Source of the DNA: Pyricularia pennisetigena
Lineage: Eukaryota > Ascomycota > Sordariomycetes > Magnaporthales > Pyriculariaceae
DNA: 64,000 bases
Assembly (NCBI RefSeq): GCF_004337985.1
Contig: NC_043741.1
Coordinates: 3,083,192 to 3,147,191, forward strand
Direction of reading: 5' to 3'
Numbering within the stretch: the stretch's first letter is position 1; the number at the start of each line of letters is the position of its first letter. Positions 45,573 to 57,336 of this stretch are shown here, piece after piece. The notes below the pieces were generated by a model. The model saw nothing but the letters and a program-made list of their open reading frames with translations, did not search any database and had not been told where the DNA came from. The translations under genes and the position numbers were made by a program.

Positions 45573-47730
45573 GATGTACTGTTGATTCCTTTGTGGTTGA
45601 CTGTGGGAGTCTGGTTGTTGTTGTTGTGGTTGTGGTTTGTGAGGCCTAGCTTGGCACAGTGATATATCGATGGTGTGTTATCGAGACTGTAAGGACAGAC
45701 AAGGGTTTGGTGTTCTTGTGCTGTAAGACAGAAAGGTGTATGTGTAAACTCGACGAGCACTGCTCAGAGTATAAAAAAAAGTCCTGTGTTTCTGTTTCTG
45801 AAGGAATGAACGTCGAGGATCTTTGTGAGGATACCTGACGAAGAAGGAGCAAAGAACAATATGAAAGGTATGAATCTAGACGACGAGCGTGCCAAAGGAA
45901 GGTGGACAAGGTCAGAGCAGCGAGGGGGGACCTGGGGGCCCTTTATTAGTAGACGAGGCTGGACAAACAAAGATGAGCATTTTGGTGGGCGTCGTGCTGG
46001 GACCCATCTGGGGGCCAGCGGCGGCCACTCAGCAACCACTTTCACCGGGACTTTTCCCGCAGCCCTCGATCCCAGAAAAAAAGGCCGGCTGCAAGGAACC
46101 AATCTGCAAGGGTTATTTTAGCGAACCCGTAAAAAGAAAAAAGAAAAAAGAATTTAAAAAATTTAAAAAATCTTCCAAAAGGACCAGGCCCGATCGGGGA
46201 CCTTGTCCAGAGTTGGTCAGCGGCTGGAACCATACGAGAAAGCGCGGGATCACAAAAAAAGTGGGAAGTGGGTCTCTAACTCCTCTCATCCCTACGTGGG
46301 AGGGCTCTGGAGGGAAGAAGTTAACCTTGCATTGCTTGCTAACCCAAGAGTCAGTCACCAGACAACCGAGACCCCTACTGCGAGGGAAGCACTACATTCG
46401 TGAAAGTGGAGACGAGTGACGAGAGGGAGCGGAAGAAGTGGGCGATGAATGGTAAAGGCGACTTTGGCGAAGGACAAATGGACAGACGATGAAAGACAGG
46501 ACCTCCTTCCCATCGATCCTAGCGCCCCCGGTGGCTTGCGGCTTGACCTGAGCCCAACGCCCAGGGCGACCCCGTCGTCCGTTATTTTTTTTTTTTCTCT
46601 TCTCCACAGAAGTGGAGGAGCGTAGGTAGAACGGCTCTTCCGCGTCTGCCAATCATTGGATGAACCATACATATTTTTGTGGGAAAAGACAAGCCTTTTT
46701 GGGACGGCATTTCATTGTTCATCAACAAGGCAGCAAAAAGTAAGATACACAAAAAAAATAAAATAAAAAATGGGAAAGAAAAATTTTGGAAAGCAAAGAA
46801 CAGCCTGGATTTCTGACAAATGTCCAAGGTAGGAATCTGTACCTGAAGATCTTGTGTAGGCAAGAGGCGGGATTCCACAAAAGAAGGCTCCAGAGATGCA
46901 GCCAAGCTGCAATTGTGAGTGGTTCTTACTCTACCTGCGGACAAAAGTGAGCGGGAAGGTAACGTTGTCGAATGCAGTGTGGCGGATCCTTCCTTCCAGA
47001 AAGTTACTCACCCATAAAATGTGGTACCACATTTTGTCGAGTTGTTCATCTTTGCTTTGCATCTGTGTACCGTTGTACTTTTGTACCTCCTAGTTCTTTA
47101 ATTGTCTTCACCCCTCTTTCTTTCATAACTGCAAGGCACAGCCGCCGCACGGCGCAACTGGCAATTTAATTTCTTTCCGGTTTTTCTTTATTCCTCGGCT
47201 ACCTAGAACATAAGAGTTCCCCGACGACTCAGGTAGGTTGGTCCCAGGGAAGTGGATCTTAAGTATCCTCCCGATTTCAAAAAATGTTTAGTACGATAGA
47301 GACCGCACAGTAACTGTCATTCATGCCTGCTAGTTGGACAGGTGGAAAACCCCGTTGGCAGCCGGAAAAGCTGGGGGTGTTGAGTGAGATGTTTCTGTGA
47401 CCTTGTGGCAAGTGTGTGCAGTTGGCAGGTCTCCTCGCATCGGTCCTCAACCCTCCACCCGGGATTCCAGGCTCTCCTTGGCAAGGAGATCAGTGGGGAT
47501 CGCTTGCCCCTGATTACAACATTACCTCTTGTCGGTTCTTTTCCCCTCTCACCACTTTACAAAAGGGGAACAAGGTTTTTTGGGACCCGAGCTTTATGAT
47601 TTGTTTGGGCAGAAGAAACAAACCACCGCACAAACCGAGAAAGAGAGCAAAAAAGCCGCACCCAACGACCAGCATAGCTTCGATGATGTCAACACTGGGT
47701 CTCGACAGGTTCCCGGCTTTTGATGGTGGG

Positions 47731-47752
47731 TTTTTTTTTTTTTTTTTTTTTT
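47731..47752. repeat. Poly(T) tract, 22 bases
   Basis: An uninterrupted T run within the gene-poor region upstream of the DPBB gene. Confidence 0.95.
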
Positions 47753-48660
47753 GGTCCTCCTTGGACTACGAAGACTTTTACGAGCCCCAGAATGATCTCA
47801 TGACTATGAAAGAGTGAAAATATGATACAGTTGTACAATAGTTGAGCCTTAGTCTACTGCCCCTCCTTACGGAACGATGGCGAACACAAAAAAAAAATTA
47901 GTAATAATAATATATATCAGAAAAACACAACGCACCCGTACCACATTCTAGCGCATTCCCCCTGCAGGGCCAGGCCACGTTTTCCTGCAGGCACCGGTTT
48001 GCACCTTAGTGGGGGAAAAGTTGCCGCCGGCGCCCTATCCTCTTGCGCGAGTCGTGGCAGCAGCGGTTGCAAAGAAAGCAGAAAAAAAAAAGGCTCACAG
48101 AAAACAAAAAATAGATGACGAATGGTGTGACAGTACATTGCTCAGGGAGGTGCATTGGTGCGGCATGAACAGCGAACAAATATGATGGGATTACGTGGTT
48201 TTTTGTAACGGTGAGGGGATTTGACATTTGACTAAAATCAACAAAAGAAAAATAGCCCGTCACCTTCTGGAACTCAAGTCGGCTCCTGTAAATTCCCCCG
48301 GGCCGGAGGAGGGGAAAAACCTGGCAGTATAGTATGTTGGCCAATCATCATCATCGTCATTTTGGGATAGCCCCAGGAGGTGGCGGCGTGATTTTTGTAC
48401 TATGGGATGTTTGTCGTAATGTGGGTGATGAGAACTCTATCAGCGGATTATATCTCACCGACAATTAGGGTGGCTGGGCTGAACTCTGCCCTGAATCTGC
48501 TACGAACTCCGTCACCACGCTGCGAGTTATGTCGTGACGCGTCGTTATCTTCCAGTGAGTGGCAATTAATATTACAAGAAACAATTATGCAGTCGTGCAC
48601 AGTTGGCTTTATGTTGTTATACACACTTGACTATTGGCGATGGCGGCATTCGACAGAGTC

Positions 48661-48678
48661 TGTTTACACTGTTTACAC
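48661..48678. repeat. Two tandem 9-base units at gap edge
   Basis: TGTTTACAC occurs twice head to tail eight bases before the 91-N gap, so the gap may be a collapsed tandem repeat. Confidence 0.7.
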
Positions 48679-48686
48679 TATAATGG

Positions 48687-48777
48687 NNNNNNNNNNNNNN
48701 NNNNNNNNNNNNNNNNNNNNNNNNNNNNNNNNNNNNNNNNNNNNNNNNNNNNNNNNNNNNNNNNNNNNNNNNNNNNN
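48687..48777. other. Assembly gap (91 N)
   Basis: Undetermined bases. All frames crossing it are uninterpretable. Confidence 0.99.
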
Positions 48778-50121
48778 GGCCAAATGAATTTGCTGGTTCG
48801 GATTTGTAAAAACGGTTGTGTTCCAATCGGTTTGTTATTGGCAGGGATTGGTTCGCCCTGCAAGGAATTGAATTACAATAGCAAATTGGCCTGCCTGCAT
48901 TTGGGAATAATCGATAATTATATTGAAATTGAAACAGGCCGGACCTTGTAAGCTAACGACAGCCAACGTTTAACAGCTTTAAGATCTACTTCGTATTCTA
49001 TTCTCAGGTTTCTTCAACGGTCGAGAATTACCCATGCAACTGTCGGTAGAGAATTGATCAAGAACCCTGCAATAAAACCCCGATCTTCTTAGGGGTTTGA
49101 AAGACAGCTTCAAGTGCACCCGTCAGGCTCTGCACGGTCCGATTCCGCAACGCCGTTGACAAGGGGCGGTCCTGCCCGTCCCGTCTTTTACCTCAGCCTC
49201 CTCCAACAGATCAGATAGATGTACAGTAATCATCTAGCAACTCCCCGTGATCGTCGCTCGTCTGGGTCTTTTGGCGCGCAAGCCGTTCGAACACATCATA
49301 ACCCAAATGGAGAACACATCGGGTGCCGGGAACAGCGCCGAGGAATAGTGGCGGCTGCAAGGTTTCCCCACGGCGCCGTCGTCGAGGCTTCCCCTCAGGT
49401 CGACAATGATGTTACTACTGTGGCGAAAAGTCGACGTGGTGTAGCGGGAACGGCGGGCCACCGGTAGGGAGATTTCATCCGCAGTTGCAGCCAGTAGCGC
49501 TGGGAAAACCGAGGGTGGAAGATCCGGTTCTCCTTCGAGTCCATTGGGAAGATACCAATAATATTTCCGTCCTGGATTTGCACAAACTAGGAACGTTGTC
49601 CCAAGGCTTTTCAGGTATTGGGCTGTCGTGGAGAATGCAACTCCGCTCGCCGTGAATGGGCAACAGCCCAACGGCGTGCGTGGCCGTCATGCTACCGGAT
49701 CACTCTTCCGATCTTTGGAGAATCGGACATTTTTATGCTTTCGAATGCAAAGGCGAAAGAGGAATGAACGTTTGTGGTGGTTAACGCCACAAACAAGCGC
49801 CAAGTTGCTCTTCAGCGGTGTATCTGTGTTGTAAACATTATCATTATGGCCTATCTAAAAGCCACAAAGCCATACTGATGCAGTCTCCCGTCAATTAAAT
49901 CGGCAGTTGTTTCGGTTTCGACCTTTTTGATCACCAGGAAAGGCTAACCGGGTTGCAACCACATCAAACTCGGGATGTGAAATGTTCCTCCCGTGTGTCC
50001 GTCTCCGATGTGGTGTGCTGATCAATTTAGGGCATTTTTGATGGCAAAACTAAAGTTTGGCTTGATTGGGTACCTACATATTGGCTCTCAGCTCGGTAAA
50101 CGGGCCGTACCTTTGTTTGCC

Positions 50122-50124
<3 letters not shown>

Positions 50125-50166
<42 letters not shown>
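50125..50166. repeat. Poly(T) tract, 42 bases
   Basis: The longest uninterrupted homopolymer in the window. On the minus strand it would read as a poly(A) tail, but no flanking element or target duplication is visible. Confidence 0.95.
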
Positions 50167-50507
50167 CCCTCGCGCCGTCATGACCGCTGTCAATCAGCAA
50201 GTTTATTGCTGACGCCCTAGATTTGCAGCGTGCATCTCCACGGACTGGGTTTCCAACATTGACATTGCTGTTGCGATTGGGGAGTCCCCAGTTTCCATGA
50301 CAAACTTGTTCTTGGCTTTGTTCCTTGGAAGTTGGAAACGCTTGTCAAAGATGGGTTGGGGTGGAACGAGAGGGGGCGGACAAAATTGGCTAAGAACTTG
50401 GAATATAAAGCAACATGAAAACTGGAATAAAATCGTGGCAGTTCCTCCTCTTGTTTTCATCCACAATTCAGATTGATTTCTAATTACTATTTGATCAATG
50501 TATGGTG

Positions 50508-51412
50508 TCAACTTGTCGTCACCCTCGTCGCCTCCTCCTTGCTGGTGATGGCGTAGAGGAACAGGTTTTGTCGGCTAAAGACGGGTCGGTCCTGATCGGG
50601 AACCTCGACGACCGAAAACATCTTTTGCGCCTTTTTCAGGAACTGCATGTCTGCTCGCCGCCGCTTCTTGAAGCAAAAGTAGACGGTGCACTCCTTGGGC
50701 GGCGACAGGGCCAGCAGGTCCGTCAGCGTCTGGAGGAGCAGCGGGAACGCGGGCTCAAAGTAGACGCAGTCGGCCGCGAGGACCACCGTCGGCTTTAGGT
50801 CGATTACTTGTTGTGGGAGCGGCTCACCCCTGTGGACGAATTTGCCGGTTTTTTTTTATTTGTTTTTTTTTTGGCCGAAGTTAGTTTTTCCTTCTTCTTT
50901 GTCTTGCTGATCAGCGCCCACAGTTTCTCTTCTGGGGCAATCACGGACAAGTCAAGGGGCACCACCACCAGCACGTACCAGTTGAGGATCAAAGCCTTGG
51001 CCTTGTCCTCCACCTCGTTGAGGCGGATGTTGTGCTCCATCAGGGCCAACATCTCCAGCTGGTCCGTTATCAGCATCGGCGTCTCGATGTCGCAGCCCCG
51101 CGCCACGGCCAGCGACACGAGGCCGCCGCCGGCGCCAAGCTCCAGTATCCTCTCGCGCCCGATGGAGCTCCTGCGGTCTCGCAGCATGTGTGTCGCTAAC
51201 ACCATTCCCGCCGGCCAAAGCTGGCCGCCGCATCCCGAGCTGAGGTCTTCGTGCAGCCGCAGCGGCGCCGTCGCGGGGAGCAGGCCGCCAAAGTCGATCT
51301 TGGTCTCCCCCGCCGCCTTGTACTCTGGGAGGGGTGCCAGGTCTGCGTCGATTGCCAAAGGTGAGAAATCCGGCGGCGAGGACGACGGACTGACGTTTAT
51401 GATGCCTTTCAT
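50508..51412 (-). CDS. EFM6: EFM6-like protein-lysine methyltransferase
   Basis: Two exons, 51412-50979 and 50829-50508, giving 251 aa. It is a seven-beta-strand SAM-dependent methyltransferase of the METTL21-like group. Motif I is ILELGAGGGLVSLAVA; acidic motif II is near LITDQLEML. The exon join restores LNWGEPLPQQVIDLKP, then VVLAADCVYFEPAFPLLL, the post-II motif typical of EFM6. In yeast EFM6 monomethylates a lysine of elongation factor eEF1A; the same substrate is inferred here. The 149-nt intron carries A-rich tracts on its sense strand between branch region and acceptor. Reading through it would insert a Lys-rich stretch. Other METTL21-like enzymes are close relatives, so the substrate is less certain than the fold. 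Confidence 0.83.
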
Positions 51413-52694
51413 TTTTTTTGTCCGATTTCTTGCTTTTGTCCTCTGTTTTTCTGTGTGAAATTTTTTTCTTTTTTCTGATTTTCCTTTCCTTTGATTTCTC
51501 TCTTACGATTGCTGGCGTCCGTGAGAATGAGGGCGGTGAGGTGTGGGCTTTGCGCCCGATTAATTCAGTAGCTTGAGGGGTTTTCCTTTTGTGATTTCAC
51601 CCCTTTTACGTACTTCAAAGAGACAAGACGGTGGCAACTTCCGTTTTGAGAAAACAACAAATACTAGCCAGATCTTCCAATAAAATAATACATGAGTAAC
51701 TAGTTAGTTACCTTATCCAGTTTTTCAATTGTCCATTTCTAGATCTAACCTGGCCTTTTTTGTTGCTTATATTCTGCCACTGCTGTTCCTGCAACTCTTG
51801 GTATTACTGAGTCGCCTCCAAATTAACTCTAGAATCATAGCCAGGTCTACCCAGTTGCAGTTCAGTTGACGACCGAATTCATAACGGCAGATTCGATCTA
51901 TCTTAAATCGTAAGCCTCAAAAGTATATGGATATATATATATATATATACAAACACCATGGAAACTTCCAATATACTTCTGGTATACCTGACTTGTTCGT
52001 GATTATGTTTCAGTGGGTTCTGGCTTGCTCAAGCTTGCCCCTATGTTTATGATAGCCAATGTGCACATCTATCGTACCAAAGGAAACGGCTGTCATTGTT
52101 GCCTACTGCTCTGATGCGAAAAAATGCCCAAGGTGAGATCTACTGTCATTCAAAGTAGAGCTATGGTTTTTCCATACCTACAGGTCCTCATCTGCCTCCT
52201 TGCCATCAAAAATCTACCACGTCGAAAAGCCTGCCGGCATCAACCATGTCTCACCCAGTAGCAACCGCGCAGCGGACAGGAATGTCCAAATCAGTTTCCC
52301 TTCACAGAGTCCTCTGGTTCTTTAACATGGCGCAATCTGGATTCAAAGGGAGGATGGTAGTTCCTCGTCATTGCATCAAGTTTCGCATCCATCCCTTAGC
52401 ACCACTACCTTCTTGTCAGCATCTATTTTGGACAGCGATTTGTCTTCCAGCCTCTCCATGGCGCTCTGTGAGCGTCAACATTCCAGCACCTGGATTTTCG
52501 ATGCCGGGTCTAGTGTATGTCACTCTTGCATCTTTTCTTTCTTCGACTGTCATTCTTAGCTTCCAATCTCCTGGCAGTCCCCTATCTTGGCTGCCAAACC
52601 GTCTGCCATCTTGCTGCTATACGGCCTCTCTTCAAGCAGGGTGAACAGGGTCGTGGGTCCTTTCTTAAAAAAAAGAAGAAAAAAAAGAAAGAAA
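51413..52694. other. Divergent 1.3-kb spacer (EFM6 / AXL2)
   Basis: Shared upstream region. It has a TA microsatellite at 51931-51949 and an A/G-rich run (52666-52694) directly before the AXL2 ATG. Several ATG frames in the 52246-52690 stretch could be upstream ORFs. No separate gene is supported. Confidence 0.6.
51931..51949. repeat. TA microsatellite
   Basis: Nine TA units in the EFM6-AXL2 spacer. Confidence 0.9.
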
Positions 52695-55600
52695 ATGGCG
52701 CCCTCGACGACGACACTGTGGATTGCTGCACTTATTGTAACCGTGTGCGACGCAGCACCGACGGTTTCGTTCCCCATCAACTCCCAGGTGCCGCCAATCG
52801 CCCGCATCGGCGAGCCTTTCGAATTCGTCTTCTCACCAACGACCTTCTCTTCCGCTTCACCCATGACGTATACGTTGTCGAATCCGCCACACTGGCTATT
52901 GATCGAGAGTGGCGCGCGACGAATATTCGGCACCCCTCGTGAGGCAGACATTCCCTCCGGACAAGTGGTCGGTGTGCCGATCACGATCGTCGCAACTGAT
53001 CCCTCCGGGTCCGTCTCGTCGCCCGCGACGCTTGTGGTATCGAGGAGCCCGGCCCCGGTTGTCCAGATTCCGCCCGCGGAACAGGTGCCCAAGTTCGGCC
53101 AACCGTTCTCTCAGCCGGCCTCGGTGCTCTCATACCCAGACAAGGATTTTGACTATACTTTCTCGCCGACCACCTTCTCCCGAACGGACCTCAACTACTA
53201 TGCTGTCGGTGGCGACAACAGCCCTTTGCCAGCCTGGATCTCGTTTGACCAAAGCAGACTGGCATTCCGCGGGAGGACGCCGCCGCTAAGCTCGCTAGTC
53301 AACCCGCCGCAGGCATTTGAGTTCAAGCTCATGGCCTCGGATGTGGTTGGGTTCTCGGCCGTCTCGTTGTCATTATTTGTTGTTGTAGGAGAGCACCAGC
53401 TGACGACCGAAGAGACCTCGCTTACGATCAACGCGACCATCGGATCTGCCGTGTCCGACAAGAACTTGAAGGGCAAGGTTAGACTGGATGGGAAAGAAGT
53501 AGAGCCTGGTGATATAAGATCAGCCGAGACGCCAAACATTCCCTCCTGGCTTTCGTTCAACAAGAACGACTGGGAGTTCCAGGGCATGCCACCGGCAGGT
53601 TCCCGGCCCACCTCTTTCCCCCTAATTCTCCAAGACCGATACGGAGACTCTCTCAACTTGACTGTGAAGATCGATTTTGCTACGGCTTTGTTCCGTAGTT
53701 CTCTCAGGGAGCTGCAAGTCAAGCCTGGGTCTCGACTCTCCTTTGACTTGAAGCCACATCTGCTGAATCCGGCCACAACCGAGATCGAACTGGAGACGAA
53801 TCCAGCTTCAAATTGGGCTAGTTACGATGTATCCACAATGGTATTGTCCGGCAACGTTCCGAGAAATCAAGGTGTCTCTGCTGCAACGTTGGTGCTCAAA
53901 GCGAGATCCAAAAACTCCGACGTCACAGACGAGCGTACCCTGTTGATACGTATCAGCGATGCAGGTGAAACCAGCTCGCCAACGACGCTGATTACAGCCC
54001 CGACTCTGCCAGCAAACCAGCAGCCCACACCGGCAGGCGGAAGCTTGCCGGAATCGACTTCCCAACCAAGCCTGCCGACATCTGGCAGCGAGTCCAACCA
54101 AGGCGGAGGACTCCCGCTGGGAAAGATCCTGCTGGCCGTCCTCTTACCCGTGACACTCCTTGCCATCGCATTATTTTTCCTGTGTCTGGCCTGGCGCAGG
54201 CGGAGGCGGCGTAGATCTCGAACCCTGGACAGAAAGGACATCTCGGGGCCCATTCCTGGCAGTTTCATGCAGGTCGGTGTCCCCGAAGATTCGCCAATGC
54301 GAAAGATCAGCAAGAGCGTCGATGTTGCATATCATCAGGAGACCCCGACAAAGAACGTTGCCCCAGATGGCCGGGCCTTCTCCTCGGCAGCCTCGAGACA
54401 GAGTTTCTACGGGTTTTCAATGACACCGCCACCACGCGGACCCAATGTATCTGGAAGTATACCAAGCGCAGAGAACGGCCTCAAAGGCGGGAAAAGCGCC
54501 AGCAGCGGCTGGAAATCGGCCAATATATTTGCGGCTGCCACCAGAAAAGCGCGCAGGGCGAGGTCAAAGAGTTACCTCTCAGACACTAGCGTATATATAG
54601 ACCCGCAGCCCTTCGACGTCTCGACGATGCCTTTGCCACCTCGAATAGCTGGAAGTGCCGGGGGTGCGGGTTCATTCCGGGGAACCGTGGAATTCGGCAT
54701 CCCCACGCTGCAAAGCTATAACGACAGTGTACAACACACACCAGAAAGGTTCGAGGATAATGGGGCTGTTGGAACAGTTGGCACCATTGAATCAGGGAGA
54801 ACCGTGAGGAAATACTACCTCCCGGCCGCCAAATCGGGGGAGCCAGGTGGGAGCCAGGAACCCATGGATATGTCTCCTGATGACCCTGCGACTTTGCCAC
54901 CGGCTTGTCCTCAGTCCAGGTTCAGCGGGTATTCAAAGATTGATGCATACGACCAGGAACAGAATGGCAAGGGCGGTGGCACCTTGGCCGGCTTTGCTAG
55001 CAAGCTCAAAAACAATAACAGCTCTGGTAGCATCACCACGGTGGACACGTTCAAGGACAAGGCAACAGCAGCAAGAGAGCGTCGAGTGGGAGAGCACATG
55101 GACGGGGGAATCATCAATCGACCGCGGCCGGCAGCTTTGTCGGGCCTGCCATCGTCACTCCCACACGGTGGACGCAGCCAATCGGCAGGTTTTCGGGGAG
55201 TTCTTCCGCGCTCCACTGCCCCAAGGCCACCAATCATCAACATATCTCACCACCAAACCGTGTTCAATGATGAAATGGGCGGGGAGTGGACGCCAGTGCC
55301 CCCCGACCCGCTTGGAATATCGTACGAAGACATCGCCAACAGCTCGCCGTTTAACCATTCCCCAACTTGGTCGACCATCAGGAGTGCAGACAGAAGGGCA
55401 TCCCCTACCGAGTCGGGTTCGAGCCCATTTTCAGGCAAGCCGAACTGGACCATCCTGAAGGAGGACGACGACTCGCCCGTCATCAACGAATGGGTGCAGC
55501 GCGATGGTGAGAGACGAGACGGGAGTGATGAGGAGGCAGGCCGTGGTGCAGGAGGCTCAGGTCTGGGTATCCATATGCATAATGATAAAGATCATGACGT

Positions 55601-55916
55601 GCCTGTGCCTCGACATCCACCGGCCGATAGAAGCTGGGATGTCGGTCTGGGGTTGAGCAGTCTGTGGAAAAGCAGCAAGCGCCGAGACGACAGGAGTCAA
55701 CTTTCCGAGGTGGCCATCAATTCGTCATCACTGTCGCCACGGGCTCAGGAGCGAGACACGAAATACACGTCGCAATACTCGGTTTTCAGTAGGTGGGGCA
55801 CGATTGAGGAGAACAACACCGGGCGGTCGGCTGGCGGAGCTGGCAGTCATGGGTCAAAAGGTTCGAGGGGATCGAGTTTAAGATCTAGGATTAGCGATTA
55901 TAGGGTTTTTGTTTGA
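52695..55916 (+). CDS. AXL2: AXL2/BUD10-like cadherin-domain plasma-membrane protein
   Basis: A single exon of 1073 aa from the ATG at 52695; the longer frame begins with TTG and crosses an A/G-rich leader. A signal peptide covers about residues 1-20. Two or more dystroglycan-type cadherin-like (CADG) repeats follow, seen in GEPFEFVFSPTTFSS, PPHWLLIES...IFGTP, a second FSPTTFS unit and PAWISFDQ. A Ser/Thr/Pro stalk leads to one membrane helix (LLAVLLPVTLLAIALFFLCLAW, about 477-498) and a stop-transfer run of Arg. The long cytoplasmic tail is Ser/Pro/Gly-rich. In yeast AXL2 marks axial bud sites; in filamentous fungi homologues act in septation and conidiation. That role is inferred from family. 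The gene lies divergently from EFM6. Confidence 0.88.
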   Translation: MAPSTTTLWIAALIVTVCDAAPTVSFPINSQVPPIARIGEPFEFVFSPTTFSSASPMTYTLSNPPHWLLIESGARRIFGTPREADIPSGQVVGVPITIVATDPSGSVSSPATLVVSRSPAPVVQIPPAEQVPKFGQPFSQPASVLSYPDKDFDYTFSPTTFSRTDLNYYAVGGDNSPLPAWISFDQSRLAFRGRTPPLSSLVNPPQAFEFKLMASDVVGFSAVSLSLFVVVGEHQLTTEETSLTINATIGSAVSDKNLKGKVRLDGKEVEPGDIRSAETPNIPSWLSFNKNDWEFQGMPPAGSRPTSFPLILQDRYGDSLNLTVKIDFATALFRSSLRELQVKPGSRLSFDLKPHLLNPATTEIELETNPASNWASYDVSTMVLSGNVPRNQGVSAATLVLKARSKNSDVTDERTLLIRISDAGETSSPTTLITAPTLPANQQPTPAGGSLPESTSQPSLPTSGSESNQGGGLPLGKILLAVLLPVTLLAIALFFLCLAWRRRRRRRSRTLDRKDISGPIPGSFMQVGVPEDSPMRKISKSVDVAYHQETPTKNVAPDGRAFSSAASRQSFYGFSMTPPPRGPNVSGSIPSAENGLKGGKSASSGWKSANIFAAATRKARRARSKSYLSDTSVYIDPQPFDVSTMPLPPRIAGSAGGAGSFRGTVEFGIPTLQSYNDSVQHTPERFEDNGAVGTVGTIESGRTVRKYYLPAAKSGEPGGSQEPMDMSPDDPATLPPACPQSRFSGYSKIDAYDQEQNGKGGGTLAGFASKLKNNNSSGSITTVDTFKDKATAARERRVGEHMDGGIINRPRPAALSGLPSSLPHGGRSQSAGFRGVLPRSTAPRPPIINISHHQTVFNDEMGGEWTPVPPDPLGISYEDIANSSPFNHSPTWSTIRSADRRASPTESGSSPFSGKPNWTILKEDDDSPVINEWVQRDGERRDGSDEEAGRGAGGSGLGIHMHNDKDHDVPVPRHPPADRSWDVGLGLSSLWKSSKRRDDRSQLSEVAINSSSLSPRAQERDTKYTSQYSVFSRWGTIEENNTGRSAGGAGSHGSKGSRGSSLRSRISDYRVFV

Positions 55917-57336
55917 GCAAGACCATGGAATACAGCTCTTTCGCTGAATATGGGCAGCTTACTGGAATTTTTCCCCCCTTTGAACTTGGTAGTAAACTTC
56001 TGAGAGCATTTTCCCCTGCATGATAAAAACAGCCAGAAGATTGGGACTCTTCTTGAAAGGGGATGTGGGGCAACTAATTCATTAGACCCTATAGCACCGT
56101 ACAAAGCTTGAGAATTGGGGAAATATTAAGTGAGTACCGCAATAAACAAGGGCAGGAAGCTTGGGCCAGTTTGTGGCTCGGGTCAGCTGTCCTTTTTCGT
56201 CCGCCCTGGAGCAGACCAGGATACAGCACGCGACCTTATTCTACTATGTATTCTATTTGATTTGATTTGATTTGATTTTGTTGTTTCCGTGTCTTTGTAT
56301 ATATTTGACCTGGATTCCCTGAGCCCCAAACTGTTTTTTTTTTTTTTTTTGTCTTCTCAGGCGAGAGAAAACCTCGACATGAACCGTTAGAGTTGAGGAA
56401 AAGCTGTGGGTTTTGTGTTTCTGTCCGTTTGAATAGGGGTACCATATCTGCAAATTACCACGGTAGATCCGACTATGATTTTCCTTCCCACTTAGTAATT
56501 AATCACCCTGTCAGTCGGTTTCTCATGCTCGTCATTCCCCACATGTTGGAAGAACAAAAGAGGGGCTACGCTGAGATCTGATGGCAAAGCAACCATAAAA
56601 CTGCCAGACGCTCGAGCCACAGTTTCGTGCAGCACGACCCGACCAGCAGCCAAGGCGTCAGCGAACCCTCGCTGGCCCACAGCTGAGCGACCCCCCAAAG
56701 GAAAAAAACCCCGCCTTCACAGCTGCTGCGCCTTTTTGCAAGATTAGACCAGACTAGACTAGACTGGACCCCATGTTCTGCCTGACACTACGCGCAAACA
56801 ATAGCCCAGGCCAGCCCAGTGGGTGCATGCGTTGCAGGTCGGGATGGACTGAAGACCACCTGAGAGGCCAGCAAGCACCACATCACAATTTGATTTGATC
56901 CATCCTGAAAGCCGCCGCCTAGTTGTCGCTTCCCGCCTCTGCAGTAAAAAGCCAAAAGCCACCTTGGATCACCAAAAACTCTACGCACGGCCTTCCTGGG
57001 ACACAGCGCCACTTCGATACCTTTCCTTCCTTGCCTTTGGGGGAGCTCCATTCAGTCCAAAACCGACTTGCCTACCTACCCTGAGACGAAGCCTCAGTTT
57101 TTGTCAAACGTCATTGCCCTCATTGCAGCAACGCAACCGCGGGGGGGACAAAATTTTGCCTCGGCGTCACCAGGCAACACAACACGCATACATCACCACC
57201 CGCTTTTTGCCAAACGAGACAACAAAACCACTCAACAGCATCCCCCTGCGCTCGGCGACGACCCTGCTCTACCTTTTTTACTTTTTGTCTCCCGTAGCCT
57301 CCGTGCTACAAAAAGCCTCAGGAGTCAACCGTAAGG
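55917..57336. other. 1.4-kb spacer between AXL2 and PTC2
   Basis: 3' flank of AXL2 and promoter/leader of PTC2. It has a TTTGA pentamer repeat at 56255-56279, a T run near 56334-56351 and a TAGAC repeat at about 56745-56765. No gene is supported. Confidence 0.6.
56255..56279. repeat. TTTGA pentanucleotide repeat
   Basis: About four to five TTTGA/TTGAT units in the AXL2 3' flank. Confidence 0.85.

Larger units (their letters stand above)
45573..50507. other. Gene-poor 4.9-kb region with a 91-N gap
   Basis: It holds the upstream side of the DPBB gene and the 3' side of EFM6. Open frames begin at non-ATG codons or translate A/T tracts. A 145-codon minus frame at 49234-49671 starts at TTG and has no family match. 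Contents include T22 at 47731-47752, the gap at 48687-48777, an AT-richer block at 48778-48960, and T42 at 50125-50166. Confidence 0.55.

Noticed and set aside
49234..49671. 145-codon minus-strand frame in the gene-poor region
   Set aside because: It starts at TTG; the first ATG is near its end. No domain, signal peptide or flanking exon was found.
50125..50166. T42 as the reverse poly(A) tail of a retro-inserted copy
   Set aside because: No flanking target-site duplication, gene copy or element body was found on the minus strand next to it.
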